Source: Stomoxys calcitrans
Taxonomy: Eukaryota; Arthropoda; Insecta; Diptera; Muscidae
Assembly (NCBI RefSeq): GCF_963082655.1
Contig: NC_081554.1
Span: forward strand, 128,532,962-128,596,961
Reading direction: 5' to 3'
DNA: 64,000 nt
The notes below the pieces were generated by a model that was not told where the DNA came from, did no database searches, and was given only the letters and a program-made list of their open reading frames with translations. The position numbers were made by a program, and so were the translations under genes. This document shows, in pieces, positions 45,441-56,735 of the stretch (position 1 is its first letter; every line of letters begins with the position of its first letter).

Positions 45441-46396
45441 TTGGGTTGCCCAAAAAGTAATTGTCGGTAATATAGTAGTAATATAGTCGGCGTTGACAAA
45501 TATTTTCAACGGCTTGTGACTCTGTAATTGCATTCTTTCTTCTGTCAGTTATCAGCTGTTACTTTTAGCTTGCTTTAGAAAAAAAGTGCGCGAAATTTTG
45601 TTTACATTTGTTTGTTTGGCGTCAATTTTAATATGGGTATCACATGTATTGAAAGAAATTCATTTAACAAACCGAATCAACGCTTGTGATATGCACCTTA
45701 AACGCAATGAATTCGATCCGTTTTTAAAACGAATCATAACTGGAGATGAAAAATGGATTGTTTACAACAACGTTAGTCGAAAACGATCATGGTCCAAGCA
45801 TGGTGAACCAGCTCAAACCACTTCGAAGGCTTATATCCACCAAAAGAAGGTTATGCTGTCTGTTTGGTGGGATTGGAAGGGTGTGGTATATTTTGAGCTG
45901 CTTCCAAGGAACCAAACGATTAATTCGGATATTTACTGTCAACAATTGGACAAATTGAATACAGCCATTAAGGAGAAGTGACCAGAATTGGTCAATCGTA
46001 AAGGTGTCATATTCCACCGGGACAACGCTAGACCGCACACATCTTTGGTCACTCGCCAAAAACTGAGTGAGATTGGCTGGGAACTTTTGATGCATCCACC
46101 ATATAGCCCTGACCTTGCACCATCAGACTACCATTTATTTCGATCTTTGCAGAACTCCTTAAATGGTAAAACTTTCGGCAATGATGAGGCTATAAAATCG
46201 CACTTGGTTCAGTTTTTTGCAGATAAAGGCCAGAAGTTCTATGAGCGTGGAATACTACAATAAATTTGCCAGGAAGATGGCAAAAGGTTATCGAACAAAA
46301 TGGCAATTATATATTTGATTAAAGTTCATTCTAAGTTTTATTAAAAATGCATTTACTTTCTTTTAAAAAATCCGCAATTACTTTTTAGGCAACCAA
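45441..46396 (+). mobile_element. Mariner element with internal deletion, copy 2 (956 bp)
   Basis: TIRs TTGGGTTGCCCAAAAAGTAA and CTTTTTAGGCAACCAA with flanking TA (45439-45440, 46397-46398). It shares with copy 1 the extra TAATATAGTAGTAATATAG near the 5' end, the N-terminal deletion and the GCCTAAAAAG variant of the 3' TIR. It faces copy 1 across 3.65 kb. The 120 bp before it (45320-45440) are AG-CAGTA-rich and unplaced. Confidence 0.95.
45586..46263 (+). pseudogene. Mariner transposase, catalytic domain only, copy 2
   Basis: Same 226-codon reading as copy 1, with ITGDEKW, HRDNARPH (Gln to Arg before the second Asp) and YSPDLAPSDYHLF. An additional in-frame TGA replaces an Arg codon after TAIKEK (45979-45981), so the frame is split in two (45586-45981 and 45988-46263). 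It has the same deleted DNA-binding half and the same early stop after RGILQ. Inactive. Confidence 0.92.
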
Positions 46397-46489
46397 TACT
46401 TATATTCAGCAGACAGTGTTTGCTATTTTCAGCAAACTCTTTTTTTATGAGTGTATATGTTCATAACGGATACCTATCTTTTATATGAT

Positions 46490-46850
46490 CAGCTAGGCTC
46501 AGATGACATGTTATTAATACCAACTACTTGGAGATGACTGGCAACCCTGTTTGCTAGGCTAGGCGAGAGGAAGCAAGTAAACCAGTGGAAAGCTATCATT
46601 AGTAAGAGCTTTGCGCAATTAGACCCTAAGGCTTCTTCAACATACCGAAATGACCAATGGGCCAATTGTCTGCAGAGAATCCTTGCACGGAAACAGATGT
46701 ACAACCAAAAGCTTGTGCCTTCTCCTCAAATTTTCGAGGCACTAATATGAAAGGTGTTCAGCGGTCTCTAATTCCTCCTTGTAACCACAAACCTTACAGA
46801 AGTGATCAACCCAATTAAGATCTATCTGTGTAAAGAAAGTGCAAGGTCCT
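46490..46850 (-). pseudogene. LINE C-terminal fragment (Cys-rich domain)
   Basis: Minus strand from about 46825: VDHFCKVCGYKEELETAEHL, matching the FCxxC...EEE..EHL pattern of the relic at 18360-18450. The following frames (SSFRYVEEALGSNC-type) are not recognised, and a 71-aa minus ORF at 46489-46704 may be a shadow. Only the Cys-rich part is supported. Confidence 0.45.
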
Positions 46851-46869
46851 AGCTATTTAGGAAGAAGTT

Positions 46870-47040
46870 CCTTATAAAATCTTATATAAACCGATCTCAC
46901 GATTTGAGATCTTGAGACCCTATAAGCTGCAATTGTTGTCCGATTTGGTTGATATTTTGCACTTTATGTTCCCCTATGATTTCCGAGTCCGTGATAAATA
47001 TGGTCCAAATTGGTCTTTGAGCCATTAGTCTTCTATGGTT
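46870..47040 (-). mobile_element. DINE-like A-like core unit
   Basis: ATATAAACCGATCTCACGAT, GCTGCAATTGTTGTCCGATT and AAATATGGTCCAAATTGG form one diverged core unit. Confidence 0.6.
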
Positions 47041-47698
47041 CAAAGAAGCCTCATCTTTCTGATGCCCACTGTACACAAACCACTGGCATGATTTGTTTCA
47101 AACTTAATTATACGTTATTTATAGCAACACTTTGATTTTTCGACAGGCTGGCTTTTTGTTTCGTAGAACTGTATCGTCTCGTCCGTTGGGCAGTTGATTT
47201 GCCGTCACCCGCCTTTGTCAGAAAATCAGTCGACAATATTTTGCCTTATTTTTTCTTTCTTTTAACTTTAACTAGTGCCCATACGAGTGCATTTGTAGCG
47301 GTTTATGTGTGTATTGGCTGTTACCGGGGCAAGTGTTTGAGAGCGCTGTTGACGATTTAATTGCTGTAATTAATGAACGTTTAAAAAAAATCTTGATTAA
47401 ATATTTTACTTGAATTGAACTCATGGTGTTGTTAAATTTGCCATGATCACAGATCACGGGGTGATAAATTGTGAAACACATTATTATTCGGCTGTTAATT
47501 CTCTAAAAATAACTTCAAGGCACGTCAATTAAAATGTTTTCTTTACGATATGTAATTGATGAAAGCAATTTTCTAGCATTCTTATACTGATTGTTCGAAA
47601 TTATAGCAAAAACAAACAGAAACGCTGTTGACATGGAACGGAGTAAAACTGCCAATAACGACATTTTCACTTTCTATTGGACTATGAATTTATTTTAA
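47041..47698. other. No recognisable gene or repeat
   Basis: AT-rich; no ORF with a domain and no internal repeats. Confidence 0.5.
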
Positions 47699-49722
47699 AA
47701 CAAGCAAAAAGGCGTTAAGTTCGTCCGGGCCGAACTTTGGATACCCACCACCTCGGGAATATACGTAAACCACCTTTCATCAAAATCCGGTGAAAATTAT
47801 ATATCTTTTGTCCCATAGCAGTTATATCAAAATATGTTCCGATTTGGACCAAATACTTATAAGTACAAGTCATTGTTCAATTGTGTATAACAAAATATTG
47901 GTCTTTTAAGTAGCTTTATCTAAAAATAAACCGATCTGAGCTACATACAACACGGATTTCGAAAAGCCTAACATAAGTCACTGTGTCATATTTCAGTGAA
48001 ATCGGCAGTATATGGCAGCTATGTCCAAATCTGAAACGATTCGGCCCAAGTTTCTGAAAAATGTCGAAGGGCCTAACTCAACTCACTGTCCCAAATTTCG
48101 GCGAAATCGGACAATAATTGCGCTTTTTATGGGCCCAAAACTTAAAACCGAGAGATCGGTCTATATGGCAGCTATACTCAAATCAGGACTGATCTGGGCC
48201 ATATTGCAGAAGGAAGTCGGAGGGCTTAACCTAACTCACTGTCCTGAATTTCGGCGACATCGGACAATAAATGCACCTTTTATGGGCCCAAAACCTTAAA
48301 TATAGAGATCGGTCTATATGACAGCTATATCCAAATCTTAACTGATGCCATATTGCAGGATTATATCGAGGGGCTTAACTTAACTCATTGTTCCAAATTT
48401 CGGCGACATCGGACAATAAATGAGCATTTTATGGGCCCAAAACCTGAAATCGAGAGATCGGTCTATATGGCAGCTATATCCAAAAATGATCCAATCTGCA
48501 CCAAATTGATGAGGGATATCAAAGGGCCTAACACAATTTAGTGTCCTAAATTTCAGCAAAATCGGATAATAAATGTCCCAAATTTCAGCAAAATCGGATA
48601 ATGTCCCAAATTTCAGCAAAATCGGATAATAAATGTGGCTTTTATGGGCCTAAGACCCTAAATCGGAGGATCGGTCTATATGGCAGCTATATCCAAATCT
48701 GAACCGATCGGAGCCAAATTAACGAAGGATGTCGAAGGGCTTAACACAACTCACTGTCCTGAATTTCAGCAAAGTCAGATAATAAATGTGGCTTTTATGG
48801 GCCTAAGACCCTAAATCGGCGGATCGGTCTATATGGCAGCTATATCCAAATCTGCACCGATCAGAGCCAAATTGTCGAAGGGTGTCGAAGGGCCTAACAC
48901 AACTCACTGTCCCGAATTTCAGCAAAATCGGATAATAAATGTGGCTTTTATAGGCCTAAGACCCTAAATCGGAGGATCGGTCTATATGGCAGCTATATCC
49001 AAATCTGGACCGATCGGAGCCAAATTGATGAAGGATGTCGAAGAGCCTAACACAACTCACTGTCCCAAAATTCAGCAAAATCGGAGAGTAAATGTGGCTT
49101 TTATGGGCCTAAGTCCCTAAATCGCAGGATCGGTCTATATGGCAGCTATATCCAAATCTGGACCGATCTAAACCAAATTGAAGACGGGTATTGAGGGGCC
49201 TAACACATTTCACTGTCCCGAATTTCATCAAAATCGGATAATAAATGTGGCTTTTATGGGCCTAAGACCCTAAATCGGAGGATCGGTCTATATGGCAGCT
49301 ATATCCAAATCTGGACCGATCTGAGCCAAATTGACGAAGGATATCGAGGGTCTAACACAACTCACTGCCCCAAATTTCAGCAAAATCGTATAATAAATGT
49401 GGCTTTAATGGGCCTATGACCCTAAATCGACGGATCGGTCTTATATGGGGGCTATATGAAGATATAGTCCGATATTGCCCATCTGCTGCTTGTGGACAAA
49501 AAAAGAACGTGTGCAAAATTTCAGCTCAATATCTCTATTTTTAAAGACTGTAGCGTGATTTCAACAGACAGACGGACAGACGGACGGACATATCTAGATC
49601 GTCTTAGATTTTTACGCTGATCAAGAATATATATACTTTATAGGATCTGAAATGGATATTTCGATGTGTTGCAAACGGAATGACAAAATGAATATACCCC
49701 CATCCTTCGGTGATGGGTGTAA
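47699..49722 (+). mobile_element. DINE-like family B, longest copy (2.0 kb)
   Basis: Intact 5' end (AACAAGCAAAAAGGCGTTAAG, CCCACCACCTCGGG) and 3' end (ATCCTTCGGTGATGGGTGTA). About eleven core units lie between. GATCGGTCTATATGGCAGCT recurs at 48670, 48823, 48976, 49129 and 49282, exactly 153 bp apart. A 28-bp block (TGTCCCAAATTTCAGC...) is duplicated at 48575-48633. The 95-aa and 62-aa ORFs are core readings. Confidence 0.92.
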
Positions 49723-50190
49723 CAAACTTTTCTAAATTATATAGGTAGTTTCTGGTCCAGCGACTATTTGCAGGATTTTCACTTTTTCTCCAATTACCAA
49801 TTCTTTTCCATTAGAATAGACGAGTTTTTTTTATCCATAAAGCCCGATGATGAATTATATAGAACTATATCAGAGATCTCCATTCGGTTCCGCGTCCAAA
49901 GTTGCATGTACATTGTTAACTGACACCAAGTGGTACTAAATTCACACTGGTATTTCTCTATTAAACAACCAGTGTGAAAATGGAGTTTAAGTGTAATAGT
50001 TTGATTGCATTTTATTTGGATGAACATCCCGACAGCCTATTGCTGCCGGACTCAAACACTTCGAAATGATCAATTCGTTTGTGTATCGCATCATAAATCA
50101 TCACCTCATAGGATTGGTCCACAATAACTGCAACAGCACCTAAATTTATACAGGAGTTATATAAACCGAATCAGATCATATTTAGCACTT
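49723..50190. other. Unplaced sequence with a hairpin
   Basis: TTCACACTGGT (49941-49951) and ACCAGTGTGAA (49968-49978) form a perfect 11-bp stem with a 16-base loop. No transposon end is recognised. From 50155 a few A-like letters precede the LINE. Confidence 0.4.
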
Positions 50191-50745
50191 AATATTGGTA
50201 ACACCGCTACCTATGTTAATAGGATTAGGGAGGAGGTTTTAGATGTAAGAATATGTTCGGAAAATCTAATCGATGAGGTTCAGGATTGGAGGGTCTCCAT
50301 GAAGCACTCCTTCTCTGACCATCGCTACATTAGGTTTACACTCGCACAGCCAGCGCAGAATCCGATAAGTTGCCGTAATAAGTTGAAAACCAACTGAATT
50401 CGGAAGACTAATCAGAAGAAGACTTTGGCAAGATAATTTAGATTGTCCAAGCATAAAAGATATTAGATTGTCCAAGCATAAAAGAAAAAGACCACTGGTG
50501 TGGTCTTTCGAAGATCGTTGTCCTCTTCGGGAAAGGAAATCAGACCAAGAAAAACCCTGGATGACAGGGGAGATTCGCAATATTGGGAAAGAGGTCCGCA
50601 GTCTTTTAAACAGAGCACGTTGTAAAAAAGCGGAAGTTTATTGGGATCTGTATTAAACGCGGCACAAGGTATACAATAAGATTACCAGAGCGGCAAAACG
50701 TGCCTCTGCGAACAGGTCGATAGTGTTAATTACGGCACGAAGATA
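50191..50745 (+). pseudogene. R1-like LINE: endonuclease end and linker
   Basis: Reads NIGNTATYVNRIREEVLDVR, NLIDEVQDWRVSMKHSFSDH then RYIRFTL. SDHRYI carries the catalytic Asp and His of the APE-type endonuclease. Then KPWMTGEIRNIGKEVRSLLN, RARCKKAEVYWDLY, a stop, and ITRAAKRASANRS form the usual linker before the RT. A 25-bp block (AGATTGTCCAAGCATAAAAG) is duplicated at 50440-50485. The LINE resumes after the A element at 51890. Confidence 0.8.
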
Positions 50746-50746
50746 A

Positions 50747-51884
50747 ACAAGTAAAAGCTTGCTAAGTTCGGCCGGGCCAAATCTTATATACCCTCCACCA
50801 TGGATCGCATTTGTCGAGCTCTTGCCACTGTATCTCTTTTATGGCAAACAAAGGATAAAAGGAAATAATTGCTATGTTATTGGAACAATATCAAGTTATG
50901 GTTCATTTCGAGCCATAATTGAACTGAATATTGGGGACCACAATAGAAGTCATTGTGTAAAATTTCAGACAAATCTAGTAAATCTTTAGAGCTATTAGCT
51001 CTAAGGTTAGGCTATTAACCGATTCATTTTCGACACATATGTAAAAGGCCATGAGAGAAGCCGTTGTACAAAATTTCAGCTCAATCGGATAATAATTGCG
51101 TCCTCTAGTGGCTCAAGAAGTCAAGACCCCAGATCGGTTTATATGACAGCGATTTGAACCATTCTTAGTACAGTTGTTGGAAGTCATAAAAAATACGTAA
51201 CGCAATAAATCAGCCAAATCAGATAGAAATTGCTCCCTGCTGAGGTTCACGATGTCAAGATCCTATATCGGTTTAGATGACAGATATATTAGGTTATGGA
51301 CCGATTTGAACTATCCTTACCACAGTTGTTGAAAGTCACAATAAAATACCTCATGCAAAATTTCATTCCAATCGGATAAGAATTGCGCACTCTAGAGGCT
51401 CAAGAATTCAAGACCCAAGATCGGTTTATATGGCAGCTATATCAGGTTATGGATCGATTAGGACCATACTTGGTTGCACCATAGTTGTTGGATATCATAA
51501 CAAAACACGTCGTGCAAAATTTCGTTCCAATCGGATAAGAATTGCGCGCTCTAGAGGCTCAAGAAGTCAAGACCCAAAATAGGTTTATATGCAGCTATAT
51601 CAAAACATGGACCGATACGGCATATTTACAATCCCAACCGACCTACCCTAATAAGAAGTATTTGTGCAAAATTTCAAGCAGATAGCTTTACTCCTTCGGA
51701 AGTTAGCGTGCTTTCGACAGACAGACGGACGGACGAACGGATATGGCTGGATCGACATAAAATGTTACGACGATCAAGAATATATATACTTTATGGGGTC
51801 TAAGACGAATATTTCGAGTAGTTACAAACAGAATGATGAAATTAGTATACCCCCATCCTATGGTGGAGGGTATCAAAAGTTTCT
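50747..51884 (+). mobile_element. DINE-like family A inserted in the R1-like LINE
   Basis: AACAAGTAAAAGCTTGC and the GGCCGGGCC palindrome at the start, five core units, GACAGACGGACGGACG and the hairpin CATCCTATGGTGGAGGGTAT. The LINE coding sense continues on both sides. Confidence 0.9.
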
Positions 51885-51889
51885 CTCAA

Positions 51890-53660
51890 AAACCCATATC
51901 CAAACTGAAGCTTTAGTAGACAACATGGTAGTGAGAGTAGAGACAACGGAGGACATGTTGAGGATTTTGATGAAAACCCATTTTCCACAGGATACGATAT
52001 GACTCACGGGGACACCGGAATCTTTGAATAATTATGTTGGTCGAAGGGTTATCATTACAGAATTTATGATAAAGGAAGCTTTGAGGAGCTTCAAACCATT
52101 TAAGTCACCCGGACCTGACGGAATATTTCCGGTATTACTACGGATGAAGGCGGACTATCTGGAGCCCCATCTGGCCTGTATTCTCAGAGGACTTGCATAC
52201 ACTCCGAAACCCTAGCAGGAAGCTAGGTTGGTATATACCCATGCCCGACAAGGCAAGTTAAGCGACACCAGAGGCCTACAGACCTATAAGTCTTACGTCC
52301 TTTCTACTCAAAACCGTGGCACGTATCGTGGACACAAATACAAACAGCTTGCCTATGTCAAGGGAAGGTCTGTGGAGACTGCCCTGCACGAGGTTGTGCA
52401 TAAAATAGAAGAATCCTTTCATGGTAAAACGTACACACTGACGGTATGCATTGACATTGAGGGGGCTTTTAGTAATGTCTGGACCACGACACACTGATCC
52501 AATAGGGAGGATCGGGTCCTTAGAGACTGAATAAAACATAGGCTAAGGAACAGGTGGATAAATTGTAAGTCCCATGACATAAATACGAGTATAAAGGTAG
52601 AAAGTGGCACATGCCACGCCACAGGGGGCATTTTATCGCTACTCTTACGGGTGACCACCATAAATGATATTACGGATACTGACTGAGGAGGGATTTGAAC
52701 CCGTCTGCTATGCAGATGATGTTATAATACTTCTAGGGCGTAAGGATCCGAACCAGCTATGAAGAAGGGCCGAAAGGGTCTGGCGACTGAGCTAAACCTA
52801 GGAGTCTCTATGTAAGCGCAGAGAAAACTGAAATCTGCCTATTCTTACGGATATTGCGACTGAGCTAAACCAAGGAGAATCACGAGTAAGACGAAGGTGG
52901 GATAATTTGACGCACCACGTTTCCTCAATAGAACGATTTCGATATCTGACTACGTCAAAAATTTAGGTGTGATCTTGGAGAGGAAACTGAATTGGAAGTG
53001 TCACATTCAGGAGCGTACCTAGAAGGCTCACAGATGTTGCGCTCTATGCAGACGATGGAAAAAAAGTGCAACGTAAGGATAATATAACACGTTCAAAAAA
53101 ACATGTTGTCTTGTCGTAGGCGGAGCTATGAGGACCACGCCCATACGGGTTATGGAGATTATTGTAGAAATCTGATCAATTGAAATACAGATTAGGTGTA
53201 AAGCAACCACTGCGGCTATGAATTGAGGATAGAAGCAGCTCATACCATCGCTGTTAATCGAGTCGACGATAGGAAACCTTCTAAGGAGTGAGGATCCTAA
53301 CCAGCTATGCAGAAGGGTCGAAAGTGTCTTGCAGATGGCACACGACTAAGCTAGACCTAGGGGTCTCAATGTTAACGCAGAGAAGTCTGAATTCTGCCTG
53401 TTCACGAGGAAGATGCAGGTGATCTTAAAACTGGCCATAAGGGCAATAACAACCCGGACGGTAAGATCACGTACAGTCTTGGAATGTAAGAAGAAAATTA
53501 ACGCCTTCTCTGAGAAAAGCACGATCCGCATCGTTTGAGTGCCGGGCCATAGCGGAGTAACTCGGAATGAGAAAGCTGACGATTTGGTTGTGAAGTAGAG
53601 AGGTCTGGCGTCAACAAACCAGACATGATCCAACTTAGGGGCGTGGCATGGAAAACAATT
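51890..53660 (+). pseudogene. R1-like LINE: reverse transcriptase and RNase H
   Basis: In order: TEDMLRILMKTHFP, FMIKEALRSFKPFKSPGPDG (fingers), LAYVKGRSVETALHEVVHKI, LTVCIDIEGAFSNVW (motif A with catalytic Asp, about 52440-52485), CHATGGILSLLLRV (motif B; GGILSPLL expected), a degraded motif C (ADDVIILL-like only in fragments near 52715), ISDYVKNLGVILERKLNWKC, and much later VPGHSGVTRNEKADDLV (RNase H, 53540-53592). Many stops. Segment 53240-53370 partly repeats 52735-52830 (AACCAGCTATG...GAAGGG), so a local duplication is likely. Confidence 0.82.
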
Positions 53661-53689
53661 AAGGATTTTGTAAGCAGCACGGAAATCTT

Positions 53690-53820
53690 GACTTATATTA
53701 TCTCTTTCGAGGTTACTTTTTTGGTATTTCGAGCGCACAATAAGCCGATTACTGACGTAGGTGTATTTCCATAGTGGCATGGGGCTGATTAATATCCACA
53801 CCCTCTTGCCAACCTAACCT
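53690..53820 (+). mobile_element. Single arm of the TTAGG-ended foldback family
   Basis: TTTCGAGGTTACTTTTTTGG, AGCGCACAATAAGCCGATTA and CACCCTCTTGCCAACCTAAC match one arm of 33675-33940. There is no second arm. Confidence 0.75.
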
Positions 53821-53864
53821 GAATGAAATCCGCAAGTTGTTTTGCTTTAAAATCTATTATCTTA

Positions 53865-55302
53865 AAAAAACCAGTAAGGAAGGGCAAAAGTCGGCGATAC
53901 CGACTGTATAATACCCTACACCTACCCTATAAGTACAATATGGGATCTATATCCAATTCAGAACCAATTTTGATGGACCTCGGCGAGCAAATATGTTCAA
54001 ATTACAGTTGACAAATGACAACATTATGGCAAATTACCCAAAATCTGGCGAACATATATATGGAAGCTATATCTACTTCTGAGGTTGGAAGCCACCGTAG
54101 TGCAGAGGTTAGCATGTCCGCCTATGACGCTGAAAGCCTGGGTTCGAATCCTGGGGAGACCATCAGAAAAAAATGTTCAGCGGTGGTTTTTCCCTCCTAA
54201 TGCTGGCAACATTTGTGAGGTACAATGCCATGTAAAACTTCCTTCCAAAGAGGTGTCGCACTGCGCACGCCGTGCGGACTCGGCAATAAAAAGGAGGCCC
54301 CCTATCATTGAGTTTAAAACTTGAATCGGACGCACTCATTGATATGTGAGAAGTTTGCCCCTGTTCCTTAGTGGATTAATGTGGATGTTAATGGGCAAAA
54401 TTTGCAAAATTATCAACTTCTGAACCGATTTCGAGAAAAACTTTTCAGGTAATGTAGTAGTCGTCGAGGAAAGCGTTGTACAAAGTTTTGGCAAGATTGG
54501 TCAAACAATGCGCTTGCAGTGGCTCATGGAGTGCAAATCTGGTCATATATATATATGACAGCTATATCTAAATATGGGCCGATTTCTATAAAATTCACCA
54601 GTTATATTGAGAGTCATAACAAAATCCTTCCTGCAAAACTTCGACACAATCGGTTAACAAATGAGCACTTTATTACAATATTTCTCAAAATCGGACGAAC
54701 ATATATATGAGAGGTATACCTAAATCTGAACCGATTTCGAGAAAACTCCTCAGATACTGTGGAAGTCGACGAGGAAAGCGTTTTGCAAAATTTTGGCAAA
54801 ATGGGTCAATAAATGCGCTTGCTGTGACTCTAGAAGTTAAAATCGGGCGATATATATGTATGAGAGCTATATCTAAATCTGAACCGATTTCCATGAAATT
54901 CACCAGTAATATTGAGAGTCGTTAAAAAAATCCTTCCTGCTAAATTTCGAGAGAATCGGGTAACAAATGACCATTTTATTGCATTATTACTGAAAATCGG
55001 ACGAACATATATATGGGAGCTATATCCAGATCTGCACCGATTTTTTCCAAATACAATAGGCTTCGTCTCTAGGCCGAAAAACATGCCCATACCAAATTTG
55101 AAGACGATTGGATGAAAACTGCGACCTGTACTTTGTACACAAATTTACATGGACAGACGGACATAGCTAGATCGAATCAGAAAGTGATTCTGAGTCGATC
55201 GGTATACTTATGAATGGGTCTATCTCTTATCCTTTTGGGTGTTACAAACTAATTCACTACGTTATAATACCCTGTACCACAGAAGTGGTGTAGGGTATAA
55301 AT
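53865..55302 (+). mobile_element. DINE-like family C, full length, carrying a SINE
   Basis: Starts AAGGAAGGGCAAAAGTCGGC and AATACCCTACACCTACC, contains C core units about 153 bp apart (GGACGAACATATATATG at 54693 and 55002, a variant at 54847), the block AATCAGAAAGTGATTCTGAG, and ends with CCACAGAAGTGGTGTAGGGT. A SINE lies at 54083-54410. The 60-90-aa ORFs on both strands are core readings. Confidence 0.85.
54083..54410 (+). mobile_element. tRNA-derived SINE, full length with target duplication
   Basis: Head GGTTGGAAGCCACCGTAGTG, A box TAGTGCAGAGG, B box GGGTTCGAATCCTGG (54130-54144), body and tail ATGGGCAAAATTTGC. Duplications TATCTACTTCTGA (54070-54082) and TATCAACTTCTGA (54411-54423) flank it. 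A GTGGATTAAT insertion lies in the tail. It shows the family starts about 8 bp upstream of the 44.4-kb copy. Confidence 0.93.
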
Positions 55303-55319
55303 ATCGTGAAAAGCGAATA

Positions 55320-55842
55320 TAATACCAGCCTTTAATTGTATAAGAATTGGTGGCTCTGTGGACCCAAGATCTTTCGGGCGATCGGTTCATATGGGAGCAA
55401 TGTCAGGTTATGGACCGAGTCAGACCATACTTTGCACGAGTATTGGAAGTCACAGAAGAAGCCATAGCGCAAAATTTCAGCTTAATCGAATAAGAATTGG
55501 ATATGTCAGAGGCCCAAGAAATATATTCGGTAGATTGGTTTATATGGGAGCTATATCAGGTTATGAACTGATTCCAACTATACTTGGCAGGAAAATTTAA
55601 TGTCAAAGTAGAAATCATTGTGCCAAATTTCAGCCAAATCGGATGCGAATTGCACCCTCTAAGGGCTCGAGAATTTATATCGGTACCGATGACCTACTTC
55701 AGTAAAAAGTATGTCTGTAAAATTTCAGGTAGCTAGCTTCACCCGTTCAATAGCTATCGAGATTTCTACAGACAGACGAACGGATGTGGCTAATCGAATA
55801 ACAAGATTAGTTCAGCTCCATCTTATGGTAGAGGGTATAAAA
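55320..55842 (+). mobile_element. DINE-like A-like element
   Basis: Two to three diverged core units (GGTTCATATGGGAGCAATGT, GGTTTATATGGGAGC), ACAGACAGACGAACGG and the hairpin CATCTTATGGTAGAGGGTAT. No 5' end. ORF 55358-55600 is a core reading. Confidence 0.75.
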
Positions 55843-56040
55843 ACGAAATCGGGGTAAAGCCTTAAAAATTTCGAAGAGCACACGATCTTACGGCAAAGCT
55901 AATAAAAGTTAGAAGTAAGTTATAAAAGAACAGGGTGCTGTGCTTGCACGAACTTTCCAAACATTGAAAAGTTTGCAAGTGAGTCATTCGTTAATTCACG
56001 TAATGGTGGTGTTCACTTAATCGAGTGTAGAATGCGAGAA

Positions 56041-56455
56041 TTTGAGTATACAAACGGCTATCCGAAGCACGTATAAGCCAGGATTGGCTAAAAGATCATG
56101 TTCCGCATCATATTTCATCCACACATGGGTGTCCAGTTCACCAGATGATAATTCGATGGACTTTTCTATTTATGCCATTTTAGAAAACAAGGTACGAAAA
56201 CGGAAATGGAAAGACGCGAGTGTGAGCGAAATGAGATAAGCAGGAGTCAGAACGAATTTCGGAAATTTTACCAAAGAATCAAACATCAAACTGACGGCTT
56301 TGGAGCAGGTACATCCTCCAGTAGCGACAAAGAATAAAATTCTGGTAACTGACACAGATAGTGTGTTTGGGATATTAAAAGAACATTTCCCGGCTGCTAG
56401 TACCCGAAGACGGCTGCGAAGAGGATACCGCAGAACCAATACCAAAACCATATAT
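56041..56455 (+). pseudogene. RTE-like LINE linker region
   Basis: Fragments RNEFRKFYQRIKHQTDGFG and, shifted, VTDTDSVFGILKEHFP match the linker of the minus-strand relic (TDTDSVLRICKEHF at 7430-7500). Upstream LAKRSCSASYFIHTWVSS and YAILENKVRKRKWKDASVSE are plausible parts of the same protein. No RT motif remains. 55843-56040 shows nothing I recognise. Confidence 0.65.
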
Positions 56456-56509
56456 CAATACCAATAATGGTAGGTATAGGTTTACCTGAGTAAAAAAATT
56501 GATATGGCC

Positions 56510-56735
56510 AAATCCAAATATATCTGGGATAATATAAATTTGGATCTAATTAGATCCAAACGGATGTACCGTATCCAATTATATATAATTATAGCCGATG
56601 TCATATATAACAATAACTAGTTGCAGATGTAATTGGATATGGGACCAGATATAATTATATCTGCTATATATAATTATATCCAAGGATATATGCTATATAT
56701 AACTATATTTGGACTTGGATATAATATATCTGGCT
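56510..56735. repeat. AT-rich cluster of short palindromes
   Basis: Several perfect self-complementary words lie in 225 bp: GGATCTAATTAGATCC, AGATATAATTATATCT and TATATAATTATATA (twice). The overall pattern is CCAAAT/ATATCC/ATTATAT shuffled in both orientations. Looks like decayed satellite or foldback sequence. Confidence 0.6.
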
